Positions 1-11,083 of a stretch of DNA of 64,000 bases are shown here, one piece after another. The stretch is from Ulota crispa (Eukaryota; Streptophyta; Bryopsida; Orthotrichales; Orthotrichaceae): contig OY987242.1 in assembly GCA_963920765.1 (NCBI GenBank), positions 1,882,289 through 1,946,288 of the forward strand. The letters are read 5' to 3'. The notes beneath the pieces were generated by a model that made no database searches, was not told the DNA's origin, and saw nothing but the letters and a program-made list of their open reading frames with translations. Made by a program: the position numbers and the translations under genes. The first letter of the stretch is position 1; each line of letters starts with the position of its first letter.

Positions 1-477
1 TATCTGAAGAAACATGATGTTTGTGGCCCAGAATTCCATTCAGTTATTCTTGTCGAATGCAAGGTTTCAACTAGTATTTTTAGTTTTTTGTTATTTTTAT
101 TTTTGACAAATCAAATTGTAGGGTCTTCTTGTTACCTTTTTCAGGTGCGCCCTGTTAAAATTTTAATATGAAAATCTTCAGTGATTGCCAAATGCCTGAG
201 CCCAAAAAACAAGTATCTTTCTAGCCCTTTTCAAAGGTGATGTTTTGTCTTTCGAAATGTTTGGTAGTGAGCCTCAAAATTTGTGCATTTTGACAAGTTA
301 GAAAGAAAAAAAAACCTGCCACTTGATTTTTCATATCTGCAATGAAAATTTATATATATATATAAATAAAGAAAAACCAGAAGTGCTTAAAATTTAAATA
401 TAAATTTGAGAAAATGTTGGTCATAAAGGGAGAGAGTTTTGTTTATAGGGAAAATATATAAAACACTCCTCAGTAAT
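1..477. other. AT-rich sequence, nothing recognised
   Basis: No coding potential, repeat terminus or RNA gene is visible. There is a short (TA)n run near 352-364. The stretch ends at a TTAA that forms the left flank of the next element. Confidence 0.5.
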
Positions 478-481
478 TTAA

Positions 482-1037
482 CCCCTAAACGTCCAAGGGG
501 TAAGGGCAAAATATAGATGCATTATAAAATGATATTTTTCTAACTTTGATGAAGATTGTTTCAAAGGAGAAAACAAAAATCATGCTGTTTAGTAATTTTC
601 TTGTTGATCAAACAATTAAAAAGGGTTTTGGATTCTTAATTAATAAATTTACAAGCATTTACTAATTTGGTATTCATCAAAACTACAAACAATATTTATA
701 GACTACAAATTTGATAGAGTACAAATTTGGTATGATTAGGTACAAAAAAAAGCATTTTATTTTAAAACTCAAAAATGCAATGTTTCTACAAGAGATAACA
801 TCATTCATTCCCAAAGTAGTAAATTTTACAACAGTAACAAATAATGAAGTGTTTGTCTTTGCAAAATTCTCCTCGATGAAGTTTAACATAAATTGACGTG
901 ATTCAAACTAGGTTGGAATGTACACTTGCTTTCCAATAAAAAAAAATGTAATTGAACTACTCAAACAAAATATTTCTCCATCTCACATACCAGCGGAGAT
1001 GGCAGCAACCAAAAAAAAGGTCAAACATGCGTTTAGA
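482..1037 (+). mobile_element. TTAA-type MITE, ~540-bp family, copy 1
   Basis: The left end is TTAA followed by CCCCTAAACGTCCAAGGGG and a segment reading GTAAGGGCAAAATATAGATGC. The same left end and interior recur at 60625, and in reverse orientation at 46206 and 53492. The right end is degraded, with GGTCAAACATGCGTTTAG near 1018-1037 in place of the intact family end at 61162. No transposase is encoded. The short reading frames inside are chance. Confidence 0.65.
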
Positions 1038-1054
1038 AGTTCATACTATATGAT

Positions 1055-1546
1055 ATACCCCTGTATTATTTGAAATCTCAAAGATATCCCCGGTTTTGTG
1101 TAAGAATATCAATTATACCCCTAGTTGTTTTTGAAAAAAATCTTGTACATTTAATTTTCTGATACTTCTTTAGTGAATTTTTTGTAAATGCTCGGACGGC
1201 AATGGAAATTACAAAAACTACATGCAAGTTGAATGTAAGTCAAATCTTGGAGGCAAGCTCTTCAAGCTTTATTGAAGATTTTTGCATTTAAGTTTAGGGT
1301 TGCCAAAACCATTGCAATGATTGAACAACACGTTTTTCTTTGCCAATGTCTTTGGTGCAAATGTGACTTACAAATTTTTTTAGTAACAAGGCGCAAGGAA
1401 ACTAAGGGTATTTGATGTTTTCAAAAACAACTGCAGGATATAATTGATATTCTTAAACAAATCCAAGGGTATTTTTGACATTTCAAATAATATAGGGTTA
1501 TACTTGATATTTTGAAAGAATTGAGGGGCATTTTTGGTATTTTCCC
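1055..1546 (-). mobile_element. Truncated copy of a long-TIR MITE (arm 1)
   Basis: This is the mirror of 13771-14305 but lacks the outer ~45 bp of one terminal inverted repeat, because the palindrome boundary at 1055 cuts through it. The remaining TIRs share TACCCCTGTATTATTTG-like and TAAGAATATCAATTATA-like blocks in opposite orientation. Confidence 0.7.
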
Positions 1547-1732
1547 TTGATTAAATGGCTTTGTACATTGCACACAACCTTCTTAGAAGACTTAGTATGT
1601 TACATATGCTCATGTGTGGGCTCTGGTGGATAAGTTTCAATTGATGTACAAAGGAAGCTTCAAGAGTAAAGAGGTGCCCCTACTTTGGAGTTGGTCAATT
1701 TACCTCCTTCCAGAATAAGGTAGTTGGCTCAT

Positions 1733-1841
1733 AAACCGTGCACCTTCTTAAATGTACCCTACACATACATGTTGTTTTTTACAGTTTTCAGTAATGTATA
1801 GTAATGTACAGGCAGTGTACATTTAAGAAGGTGCACGGTTT
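1733..1841. mobile_element. 109-bp hairpin MITE (arm 1)
   Basis: The ends are near-perfect inverted repeats: AAACCGTGCACCTTCTTAAA at the left and its reverse complement at the right. The loop is about 55 bp. The element has no coding capacity and is mirrored at 13476-13584 in the other palindrome arm. Confidence 0.75.
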
Positions 1842-4450
1842 TAGAGCCCTATGACTTTCCACTTCAAAATTTCATAATTAATTTCACAAAGCTCCAAAAA
1901 ATTTGAAACAAGGTGGGTTAGATGTCAATTCCTCTTGTCTTTCAAGGAAAATTTACTAAAAAACATTTCAAGAAGTTTCACCTCCCAAAATTCAGTTTCA
2001 GCCCTTAGATGCCTAGTTCTTGAGCCTCCTACCTTAGTGCTCCTTGAGTCTTATTATGAGCTCACAATTTTCCAATTTGGTCTTTTGAACTCTGTGGTCA
2101 ATTTCAATTTTGTTTTTCTCATCACGTGGGAAATCTAGGTTTACCTCACCTTGGATTCACAAAATGGCACTCTCAATGCACCAAACAAGAACATCTTTAT
2201 TGAACAAGTTTGCAAAGGCAACAAAGAGAGAGCTTTTGAATTGCACAAGTTTTTTCTCCTACTAGCTATCATAATGGAGTGCAAAAGTGGGATGTACAAA
2301 AGCAGCAATTGTGAAAATTGCCATGCATCCTTGTCTCACAAAGTTGTATTTGTTGGACATGGCTCATCTAAACTTGCAAAGTTGTTTAGATTACAAGTGA
2401 AAATTATAATTTTTCAAAAAGTGGAACATTGAAATGCATAGACTACACCTACTTGCTGTCACTTGTCAATGCAATAATAGAAATCACTCTATTGACTAGG
2501 CATGTCTTTTCATTATTTGCTCCATGACCCCATTATGCAATAAGCACACTAGTTGTTTCACTTCAAATGAAGGCTCAATCCTTCTCAAAAAACATAGTTC
2601 TTTCAATTTGCTAGATATTTGCTACTTTGGTCTTCCTTTTGTTTAGCAATTTCTTATGTAAATGTTAATGAGGACAATGATGGAAACTTTGTTGTTCATG
2701 ACACTTCTAATTCAAAAGAAAATTTCTCTTGGAATATGACTTTTGAGTTACAATATGGATTGTTGACAAAAATAATGATCTTCTTAATGCAAATGGTGAA
2801 ACACTTGTCCAAGTCAAATTTCACAAGGAATCAATTTATATATCACAAGTTAGAGCTTGCTCAAAAGATGAAATGGCCCAAAAATGTAGTTCTTCCCTAC
2901 TTAGACTAAAAAACTTCATGGTTCTTCTTTGTGTAGTATAAGAATTTTAGCATCTACTAGTTCAATTCAATAGGATAGAGCACAATTTTTGGTAGATTTG
3001 TTCAGAAATTACCACCAAGCACCAATGAGTCAATCCATTGCATATTTTGTATAATGCAACTATTTGGATTGACCAACCAAAATAGTTGAGCTTTTGTTTT
3101 GCACATTTGTTGACTCTTGTTTGTGTAAGATTCTAAATTGTTACTCAACTCAATCTTATGCTGTAAAAAGTTGAAAAATAAGAGCACATATTTTTAATCA
3201 CAAGAATTATTTATTTGAAGATTGTTGATCTTTGGACTAAAAATTTCAATAAAGTTTGATTTTTTATGCATTGAGTGTTAGTATATAAGTGTATGATTGT
3301 ATATTTAGTTTTGTATGCATAGGACTGTAGGAAGCTTTTCCAAAATTTAGAAACATTGTTGGTGTAATGAAATCCATATTCATTTTATGCTTGCTAGATT
3401 GACAAAATCAATGGACATGTGTCTATTTTGTCTTTGTGTCTATTTGATTTGTTTGATGAGTTCTTGTTTGTACTTAACAAATTGTTCACATGTTTCTAGA
3501 TGAACTTTGTTGGATTTGGTCATCTTGTTAAGTTTTGGGTGGGAATGTCATAATCAATCCATCAACATGTTAGTCACGGCCATGAGTTTGCCTACTTTTG
3601 CCCGTACACTGTCCACGTCTAATAAATGCAATTTGGACAATATGACCCCCTTGCTTGTTCATTTGAAGTGCAATGCAAAGTACTTTAGAAAGATCTTGAA
3701 TCAAGGTTTTGAATCATTATGCCAATGCAAATAGTGCTTTAAATGTGCAAGTTGCAAACAATTTGATCAAAGCACATTATGAAAACTAGAAATTGACATG
3801 TATCAAATTCCCCTACCATGTGCCTTGTACCACAAGTTAATTACAAACAATTTTATTTGCATATTCTATGCTCACCAAAAGTGCCACATTGGATTGTTAT
3901 AATTATGGCCAAAACCTTTTTGTGCCCTACCAATCTACCATTGGTCCAACACTGCATTCTTGCTAATATCAAAATTGGGTAATACAACATAACATTTCAA
4001 ATTTAGTCTTCATTATGATTTGAGTTTTTGAATCAATTCTGTACGAAGATCAAAAAAGAAACACATGTGATGGTAAGGACCAAACGGTGCTTACTTGTTG
4101 TGAAGGTTTTTATTTTATCGAGTGTGGTTACTACTCTAATAAATCCTCCCTCTTTCAACAGTTCCAAAGAATTGACAACAAACAAACACTGATCATTCGT
4201 TTGTTCGCAATGAAGTTTGATTTTTGTATTTTGAATGACGATGGATTAATTCTGCTCAAGATGCGAAGATGTATCAGTTGTTTGTACTTCAATTTGCTTT
4301 TGTATGGAATGGGTTAAACCTTGGACATTTATGGCATTCGATACGATTATATTGTTTTCAACTCCTAAAACCGTTTTTTCTATGTGACCGCAATATGGAT
4401 TTTGGGCAGGCTTGTTCAGAGTTGTGTATGGATTACAATGACGCTAGATT

Positions 4451-4523
4451 GTGAGCAGTGACTGATGAGCGGTGAGCAGTGAGCAATGAGCGGTGAGCAG
4501 TGAGCAATGAGCGGTGAGCAATG
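4451..4523. repeat. TGAGCAG/TGAGCGG heptamer array, left end of foldback
   Basis: About ten tandem units of TGAGCRG or TGAGCAA make up the outer end of the foldback arm. The complementary array is at 9296-9353. Confidence 0.85.
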
Positions 4524-4922
4524 AAAGAGATTTTTTAGAGTTTAGGAGGAGAAATGAAATTTTCCGTAATTATAAATTGGATGTTTTGAAGCAACAAAAA
4601 AAATCCTTAAAGCAACAGAATTTGTCTCTAAAGTGCAGTAATCATTTGAAAGAGGGGAGGATGTGGATGAAAGACATCAACAATATTCATTGGAGCCAAT
4701 GAATGAAAATTAACATGGATGAAAAGTGGCGGTGTAAGGTGGATGAAAAAATCCGTGATGGTTGTGTAGCATATTGAAATCAATGAATATTAAGCAAATT
4801 ATATCCATAAAAGAGCTACATTTTTATTGCCATGGGCAATGGGTGCAATCATTTTGTAGATCATGTACAATACATTCAAGCAACTTTCTTCAATTATACA
4901 TAAGTCTATCAATTTCTTCTTA

Positions 4923-5851
4923 CCCCTAAAGGACCAAACCCCCTTTTTTGGACTCCCTTTTTTTTTATCAATATAGCAATTTTGAGCAGGTACCTATAAT
5001 TGAAGATTTTAATATTTTAGGCTGAAATTTTAATATAATGTGGGAAGAAGGTCTATCTTTCAAATACACTAAATTTCATAACATCTAGAATTTTGAGTAA
5101 AAAGTTATGGCCTAATATGTTGTTTTTTACTTTTGTTGAATAGCTTGGGCAGATTTTTAAAAATCACTTTTTTGAAAAACAATTTTTTTGAATTGGTTTA
5201 GGAGATTTATGTGAATGTAGGAAGCTTTGAATCATTCTATTTTGATCAACGAGATGAAAGTTATGAGGATTTCTTGTTTGTGGGCAGTTATGGATTCACT
5301 ACTCTAAAATAAACTTTGAAGTCCTTGATTTTACTCAATTTTCAACATTTTGGGAAAAAAAACAAAACCAAAGGAAGTAGATTGTTTATTGAAACATTAT
5401 GACCATTGGGATTGGCATTTTCCATTTCCATAATTAAATTCTTAACAATTTAGTGTTTTGAATCATTCTCTACTTCTTTTTATTTACTAAATTTTTTCCA
5501 TATGTTATACAATTCCAAATGATTTAAAGCTTTTTGATATGTACTTTACTTAGGTGGAATAAGAAATTTAGAGAACTACCACCCACACATCCTTTTTTCC
5601 TTAGGAATTTCACCTTTTGAAGGGTAGCTGCCCAGTTTTTCACAAGACAATTTTGAATATTCAAACCACTTATCTTTCAATCCACGTGGTGGAAAATTCT
5701 GGATTTTTTTCCACATCTTCTAGAACTATTCTTCTACAAGATCCTATGGTCACATATGCATAAAAATGTTCTTGTTTTCAAATTTGGTTAATGCTCTGAA
5801 AATGGCAATTTTGGAGAGTTTTGGTGAAAACTTTGCTTGGTCCTTTAGGGG
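4923..5851 (-). mobile_element. TTAA-type MITE, ~930-bp family, copy 1
   Basis: The ends are CCCCTAAAGGACCAA and TTGGTCCTTTAGGGG, followed by TTAA. The other foldback arm has the uninterrupted site (TCATTAAGAAGAAATTG near 7955), which proves insertion into a TTAA target. The left TTAA has decayed to TTA. The interior resembles 8095-9025 and 55334-56258. It is non-coding. Confidence 0.88.
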
Positions 5852-6193
5852 TTAATGACTCAACATGACTTATGCTGCCATAGTATCAAACGCACTTTGC
5901 TTTGAATGAATCATTTTGTAAATCATGTACAGTACATTCAAGCATCTGATTTGATTATACATAGATTTATTTATTTATTTATTTATAAAGACTCAAAAGC
6001 CTAGTCCTGCCTAAATATCACATCCATGTTCCTTTGAAAATAGAAAAGTTTATTGAGAGAAGTTTTAATATTCCAAGTAGCATATTATTCAGCATAAGTA
6101 ATACTTGCTCCATATTGGAGATTTGAAACAACTATTAGAAAGTCAAATTCAAATGTTCTCAACAACGTTGTTTCTGGAGAAAATTGAGGGTAT

Positions 6194-6490
6194 GCATTAG
6201 AAAAAATTTGGGCCTTCAATAAGGCCTTGAGTTACCAAGCATGGGAACTTTGGGCACATTACACCAAACTTTGCACATGTGCAGTCTGATGTGGCACCAT
6301 TGGTGCCACATCAATTTATTAATTTTAAAAAAAATCTTAAAAGTTTCTAATTCTTTTCTACAATTCTTTATTTTTATTTCTTTTTGATTAAATTTTTTCA
6401 AGCAACCAACAAGGGTGGTCTGGGGCTGGTTCCCACTTTGGGATTTTTTTTTATAAAGGCCTTATTGAGGGCTCCCATTTTTCCTAATGC
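6194..6490. mobile_element. 297-bp MITE inserted in the left foldback arm
   Basis: Long inverted ends start GCATTAGAAAAAATTTGGGCC on the left and, reverse-complemented, GCATTAGGAAAAATGGGAGCC on the right; both continue with CTCAATAAGGCCTT-like sequence. The foldback arm symmetry shifts by about 298 bp across it, matching its length. I could not settle the target duplication. The superfamily is undetermined. Confidence 0.75.
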
Positions 6491-6637
6491 TTATAGTTGT
6501 GAAGGGCTGGTTAGATCAAGTTCTTGTTTTGCACATTTAGAACTTGAGTTCCTGAGGTCAAGTACAATGTTCAAATGTTAATAGAATAAAAAGATCAACA
6601 CCAATCAGGGGTTAAGAAAGTGAGGGACACAGCTCTT

Positions 6638-7472
6638 GAACGCCATGGAAAAGGGCCATTTGAATTCTAATTGCCACTCAGTGGATGCACACTAAAGAAG
6701 TGAAATAGTTTAAGAACTATTTGTAGAATTACTAACTCAAATAGTATTTGAGTTAGTAGTTCTAAAGATAGTTCTTAAACTATTTCACTTTCTTAGTGTG
6801 CATCCATTGAGGGGCAATTAGAATCCAAATTGCCCTTTCCAAGTGCATTTGTGAGCACAATTCTTGAGTTAATTAACGTTTAAGAGCCCACTAGGCCCTC
6901 GAGAGGCCACGTCGGCCCTTAAGGAATAATAAACTCAAGGATTGGGCTCACAAACGCCCTGGAAAAGGGCAATTTGGATTCTAATTGCCCCTCAATGGAT
7001 GCATAGAGGAGGAGAAATAGTTATAGTATTATCTTCAAAACTACTAACTCAAATAGTATTTGAGTTAGTAGTTCTATGAATAATTCTTAAATTATTTCAC
7101 TTCCTTAGTGTGCATCCACTGAGGGGCAATTAGAATCCAAATTGCTCTTTTCTAGTGCGCTGGTGAATGGAATGCTTAAGTAAATTAACCCTTAAGGGCA
7201 ACTATGGCCTCTTGGGGGCCAAATCAGCCCTTAGCAATTAAGTTACTTAAGGATTGGGTTCACCAACGCACTGGAAAAGAGCAATTTGGATTCTAATTGC
7301 CCCTCAATGGATGCACACTAAGTGAAATAGTTTAAGATCTTTCTTCAAAACTTCTAACTCAAATACTATTTGAGTTATTAGTTTTGAAGATAATACTATA
7401 ACTATTTCTCCTCCTCTCTGTATCCACTGAGAGGCAATTAGAATCCAAATTGCTTTTTTCCAGGGCGTTCAA
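6638..7472. repeat. Three tandem ~215-bp palindromic units at the foldback centre
   Basis: Units at about 6638-6850, 6948-7164 and 7260-7472 are each self-complementary, with centres at 6744, 7056 and 7366 inside CTAACTCAAATA/TATTTGAGTTAG-type cores. Spacing between centres is about 310 bp. Each unit is bounded by AATTGCCCCTCAATGGATGC and its complement. The linkers at ~6862-6938 and ~7171-7250 are also palindromic. Unit 2 coincides with the centre of the whole foldback element. Confidence 0.85.
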
Positions 7473-8094
7473 GAGCCGTATCTCTCACTTTCTTAACTCC
7501 TAATAAGTGTTGATTTTTTTCTTCTATTAACATTTGAACATCATACTTGACCTCAAGAATTCAAGTTCCAAATGTGCAAAGCAAGAACCTGATTTGGCCA
7601 ATCCTTTGCACCCTTAAGCATACCCTCAAATTTCTCTAGAAAATGCGCTGTTGAGAACATTTCAATTTGACTTTCAAATAGTCATTTCAAATCTCCAATA
7701 TGGGAGCAAGTATTACATATGCTAAATAATATGCTACTTGGAATATTAGAATATATCTCAATAAATTATTCTGTTTTAGAGGAACATGGATGTGGTATTT
7801 AGGCAAGACTAGGCTTTTGAATCTTTATAAATAAATTAATAAATTAACTTATGCATAATCAAGTCAGATGCTTGAATGTAAGGTACATGATTTAAAATAT
7901 GGTTCTTCTAAAACAAAGTGCATTTCTTACTATGGTAGGTAAAGTCATGTTGAATCATTAAGAAGAAATTGATAGACTTTTGTAAAATTGAAGAAAGATG
8001 CTTGAATGTACTGTACATGATCTACAAAATCATTGCACCAATTATTGCCCATGGCAATAAAAATGTAGGTCCTTTATGGATATAATTTGCTTAA

Positions 8095-9025
8095 CCCCTA
8101 AAGGACCAAGTCCCTTTTTCAGCAAAAGTTGCTGAAAACTGCCACTTTTGGGGGAATGAATAGAAAGGTAGGAAAAACAATTATTTTTGGAAATCCAACC
8201 GTAAGATCTTGTCTTAGACTATGGGAGGTACTTGTGGAAAAAAATCATCTCATTCAAGATGTAGAGAAGTGAGATATTCACTTTTGAAGTGAAAAAAAAG
8301 TTTTTTTCCCTATTGCCTAAAAATTTCAGAAGCCTTTAATGGCCCATAAATCAAAAGAATTGCTCTACGCAAAGTTGAGGTTTATTTTTTCCATGTAGAA
8401 GACCAAGTTAGGTAAGTGTGGGAGATTTTCCAATTGAATTGGAGGTGTGGATCATACTTTGTAAAATCTTGCAATGTCGTAAAGACATGAAATTTGCATA
8501 TACACTAGGCCAAATTAGAGGATTTATGTAAAATTGAGACATATGAATTCTTTTGATCCAAATGCTAAAAACCAAGGAATTCTAGTCTACTAAAACTTGG
8601 AAGAAAAAAAAGTCAAAAAAAAAAATCACAAAGAGCTCAAAAAAGTAATGCACCAAAGGCAAAAGGAATGGAGGTATGGAAATCTTGTGCATGCCCATAA
8701 ACTAAAACTTTTCACTCATAAACCAAAATTGAATGATTCAAAGCTCCTCACATATGTATAAATCTAAAGAATGAATTTCAGATTTTTATTTCAAAAAAGC
8801 ATTATTCTTTAAAAAGTTTTTGGTTGCCTAACCTCCCCTGATTTTCATAAATTCATGCATAACTTCTTCAATAAATGTCGGAATAAAGGTAAAATTAGAT
8901 GCCGACACAGATATTGGAATTCCCCAACTTCACTAAAAGTTTCAAAAATCACACAAAGTAGTTTAGCCACAAGTACATGCCTGAAATACCATTTGTCCCC
9001 CAAAGGGACAATGGTCCTTTAGGGG
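8095..9025 (+). mobile_element. TTAA-type MITE, ~930-bp family, copy 2
   Basis: It is flanked by TTAA at 8091-8094 and 9026-9029. Its ends are CCCCTAAAGGACCAAG and ATGGTCCTTTAGGGG. The opposite foldback arm keeps the empty site with a single TTAA at 4790-4793 (GAATATTAAGCAAATT), so the 4-bp TTAA duplication is shown directly. No open reading frame of transposase length is present. Confidence 0.92.
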
Positions 9026-9295
9026 TTAATGTTCATTGGTTTCAATATGCTAAACAACCATCACGGATTTTTTCATCCACCTTACACTGCCACTTTTCAT
9101 CTGTGTTAATTTTCATTCATTGGCTCCAATGAATATCATTGATTTATTTCATCCACATCCTCCTCTCTTTCAAATGATTACTACACTTTAGAGACAAATT
9201 GTGTTGCTTTAGGGAATTTTTTGTTGTTTCAAAACATCCAATCTCATATTATGGAAAATTTTATTTCTCCCCCTAAACTCTAAAAAGTCTCTTTT

Positions 9296-9353
9296 ATGGC
9301 TCATTGCTTATTGCTCATTGCTCACTGCTCACTACTCACTACTCACTGCTCAC
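9296..9353. repeat. TGCTCAC/TACTCAC heptamer array, right end of foldback
   Basis: Tandem units complementary to the array at 4451-4523 form the right terminus of the foldback element. Confidence 0.85.
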
Positions 9354-9357
9354 GATT

Positions 9358-11083
9358 TAGCAACCCTGGTAAGGATTACATGGGGGGACAATTTTTATTA
9401 AAATGAAATCTACTATTGAAAATTTATTAATATTTTAAGTGTTTTTATTGTTTATATACAAGCCAAGCAAGCCATTTTTTGTTGATGTTTTTCATAGATA
9501 AACAATGGAAGCATGACCCTTCATTGGAGTACATCAAATGCAATAGTGTACTAGATAATCATGTTGTTGTATTTTGACTTGCAATAGCTACTAGAGATTT
9601 AGTTTTACATTCATTATCTCTTTTGGGTTGTCAACATGTACAAAACTCCCAATCTATTTTAAGGACTTTTACCCTTACTATTAAAAACAATCATTAGAGG
9701 TATAGTTTGCAAAAAACCTTAGTGTGGTGTGATTTTCAAGGACATGTTTGCAATGTAGACCCATGTAGAGAATGTTCTGAGTCTTTATTTGCCATGAAAA
9801 CTTGTGGAAATGTGCCTAACATGATTTAGAGCGTTTTGAGCAAATCTTTCTTGCATCCATAGTGCAAAAAATGTGCACAATATGCAGTCAAAAGGACTTG
9901 AAAATTTTGAACAAAATTCAAAAAGCTACTTCTACTAGTTTCAAATGATTAAATATCTCAATCCATATAGTCAGGCTTCATGAAACTTTGACTAAGGCCT
10001 CTTGCATAAGTCTAATGCAAGATCTTATTGAAAAATTTGTAAAAAAAATATACACATATTTTTTAGAATCAAATGATCAAAATTGAAAGCTTTCAATGTT
10101 TAAAAAAATGGGCTTGAGCTTGGGCATTTAGGGGTTAAGAAGGTTCTAAAAGTGTGCTTTTATACAAATAGGGACTTACAATGATTCTACAAGTTTGTTT
10201 ACAATACCCAATCCAAAATAGGTGCTTTTTTCCTTATGGCTCTTTTGAGGGTAGAATTGAGATTTTGGATATGTACCTACAATTGTAGTGTTTTAAGATT
10301 ATTTGAAGATTTTATGAAAGGTGGCAATATCAAAGACCTACATGGGGATCCAATTTATTCTCCGTCTCAATATTTGTGAAAAAAGTTAAGCAAGAGTTCA
10401 TCAAAATTAGGGGAAGACAAGGTACTTCAACCAAGACCTTGTTTTTTAGATGGGTTTTAAATTCAAAGTTGGTTAGCATTTTATAGCACAAGATGTGGCC
10501 ACTTGAACAAAGGGGAGTTGAGTAGAAGGCATCCATCTTGAAGGACGTCCAACCCTTCATTCCATCTATCCTTGTAAAATTTGAAAATTTAATTTTTGAG
10601 CAATTTATGTATTTTTGATATGAGCTAATCATTTTCCCACAAGTATCTCTTAAAATCTTAAGCAAGATTTTGTGGTATAATTTTCAAAGTAACCTTTTTT
10701 ACCCACCTTCTTACTCAATCCCCTAGAATTGGATGTCTTGATTGACTTTCAACAACAAGTGGACCTGGTCGTTAAGGGATTAACGTAACTTAGATTAGTT
10801 TAGTAAAAAGAAAGCAATTATCACATATATAGTCAACGTATAAATTTCTTAAGTTGACATGATTTACTAATTTTATTTTGTAAAAAGGAAATTCTTCAAA
10901 CATCATCTCCCTCTACTCCTAAAATTACAAAAAATCATCCAGATCAAGAGTAACTTAAACACTAACAAACAAAGATTAAAATCAACAACTACTCAGATGT
11001 AGCAGACAACAATGCGTGACAGCATAACAATGTCACCCAAACTCAACAATCATTTAACTACAAATTTCGTGTGACTCGTTCCA
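9358..11083. other. Asymmetric palindrome spacer with two TTAA-element ends
   Basis: This part of the outer palindrome spacer has no partner on the left side. Two right-hand element ends are visible: TTGGGCATTTAGGGG then TTAA (10135-10138), and CCTGGTCGTTAAGGGA then TTAA (10780-10783). Their left ends are not clear, so the elements are probably truncated. No gene is recognised. Confidence 0.45.

Larger units (their letters stand above)
1055..4233 (+). repeat. Left arm of a 3.18-kb near-perfect inverted repeat
   Basis: Every anchor I paired with 11084-14262 gives the same coordinate sum, 15317 (for example 1055/14262, 1935/13382, 2619/12698, 3507/11810 and 4233/11084). The arms therefore differ by no net insertion or deletion, and all anchors read the same. 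The arm is AT-rich and has no convincing gene; its short reading frames occur in both arms simply because the DNA is duplicated. Identity stops abruptly at 4233 on the inside and at 1055 on the outside, where it breaks into the middle of a MITE. Confidence 0.93.
4451..9353. mobile_element. Foldback-like element with diverged arms
   Basis: The two halves are inverted copies: 4451-4800 matches 9025-9353, 4800-4920 matches 7960-8090, 5856-6193 matches 7640-7950 and 6491-6640 matches 7470-7600. Divergence is visible, unlike in the perfect outer arms. The ends are simple heptamer arrays (GTGAGCAGTGA-type), which is typical of foldback transposons. Flanking GATT on both sides could be a 4-bp target duplication. 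Removing three later insertions (4923-5851, 6194-6490, 8095-9025) leaves a core of about 2.7 kb whose centre is at 7056. No transposase is seen. Confidence 0.75.

Noticed and set aside
1935-3734. Several short proteins conserved identically at 11583-13382
   Set aside because: The conservation is due to the near-perfect DNA duplication of the palindrome arms, not to selection on protein. None has a recognisable domain.
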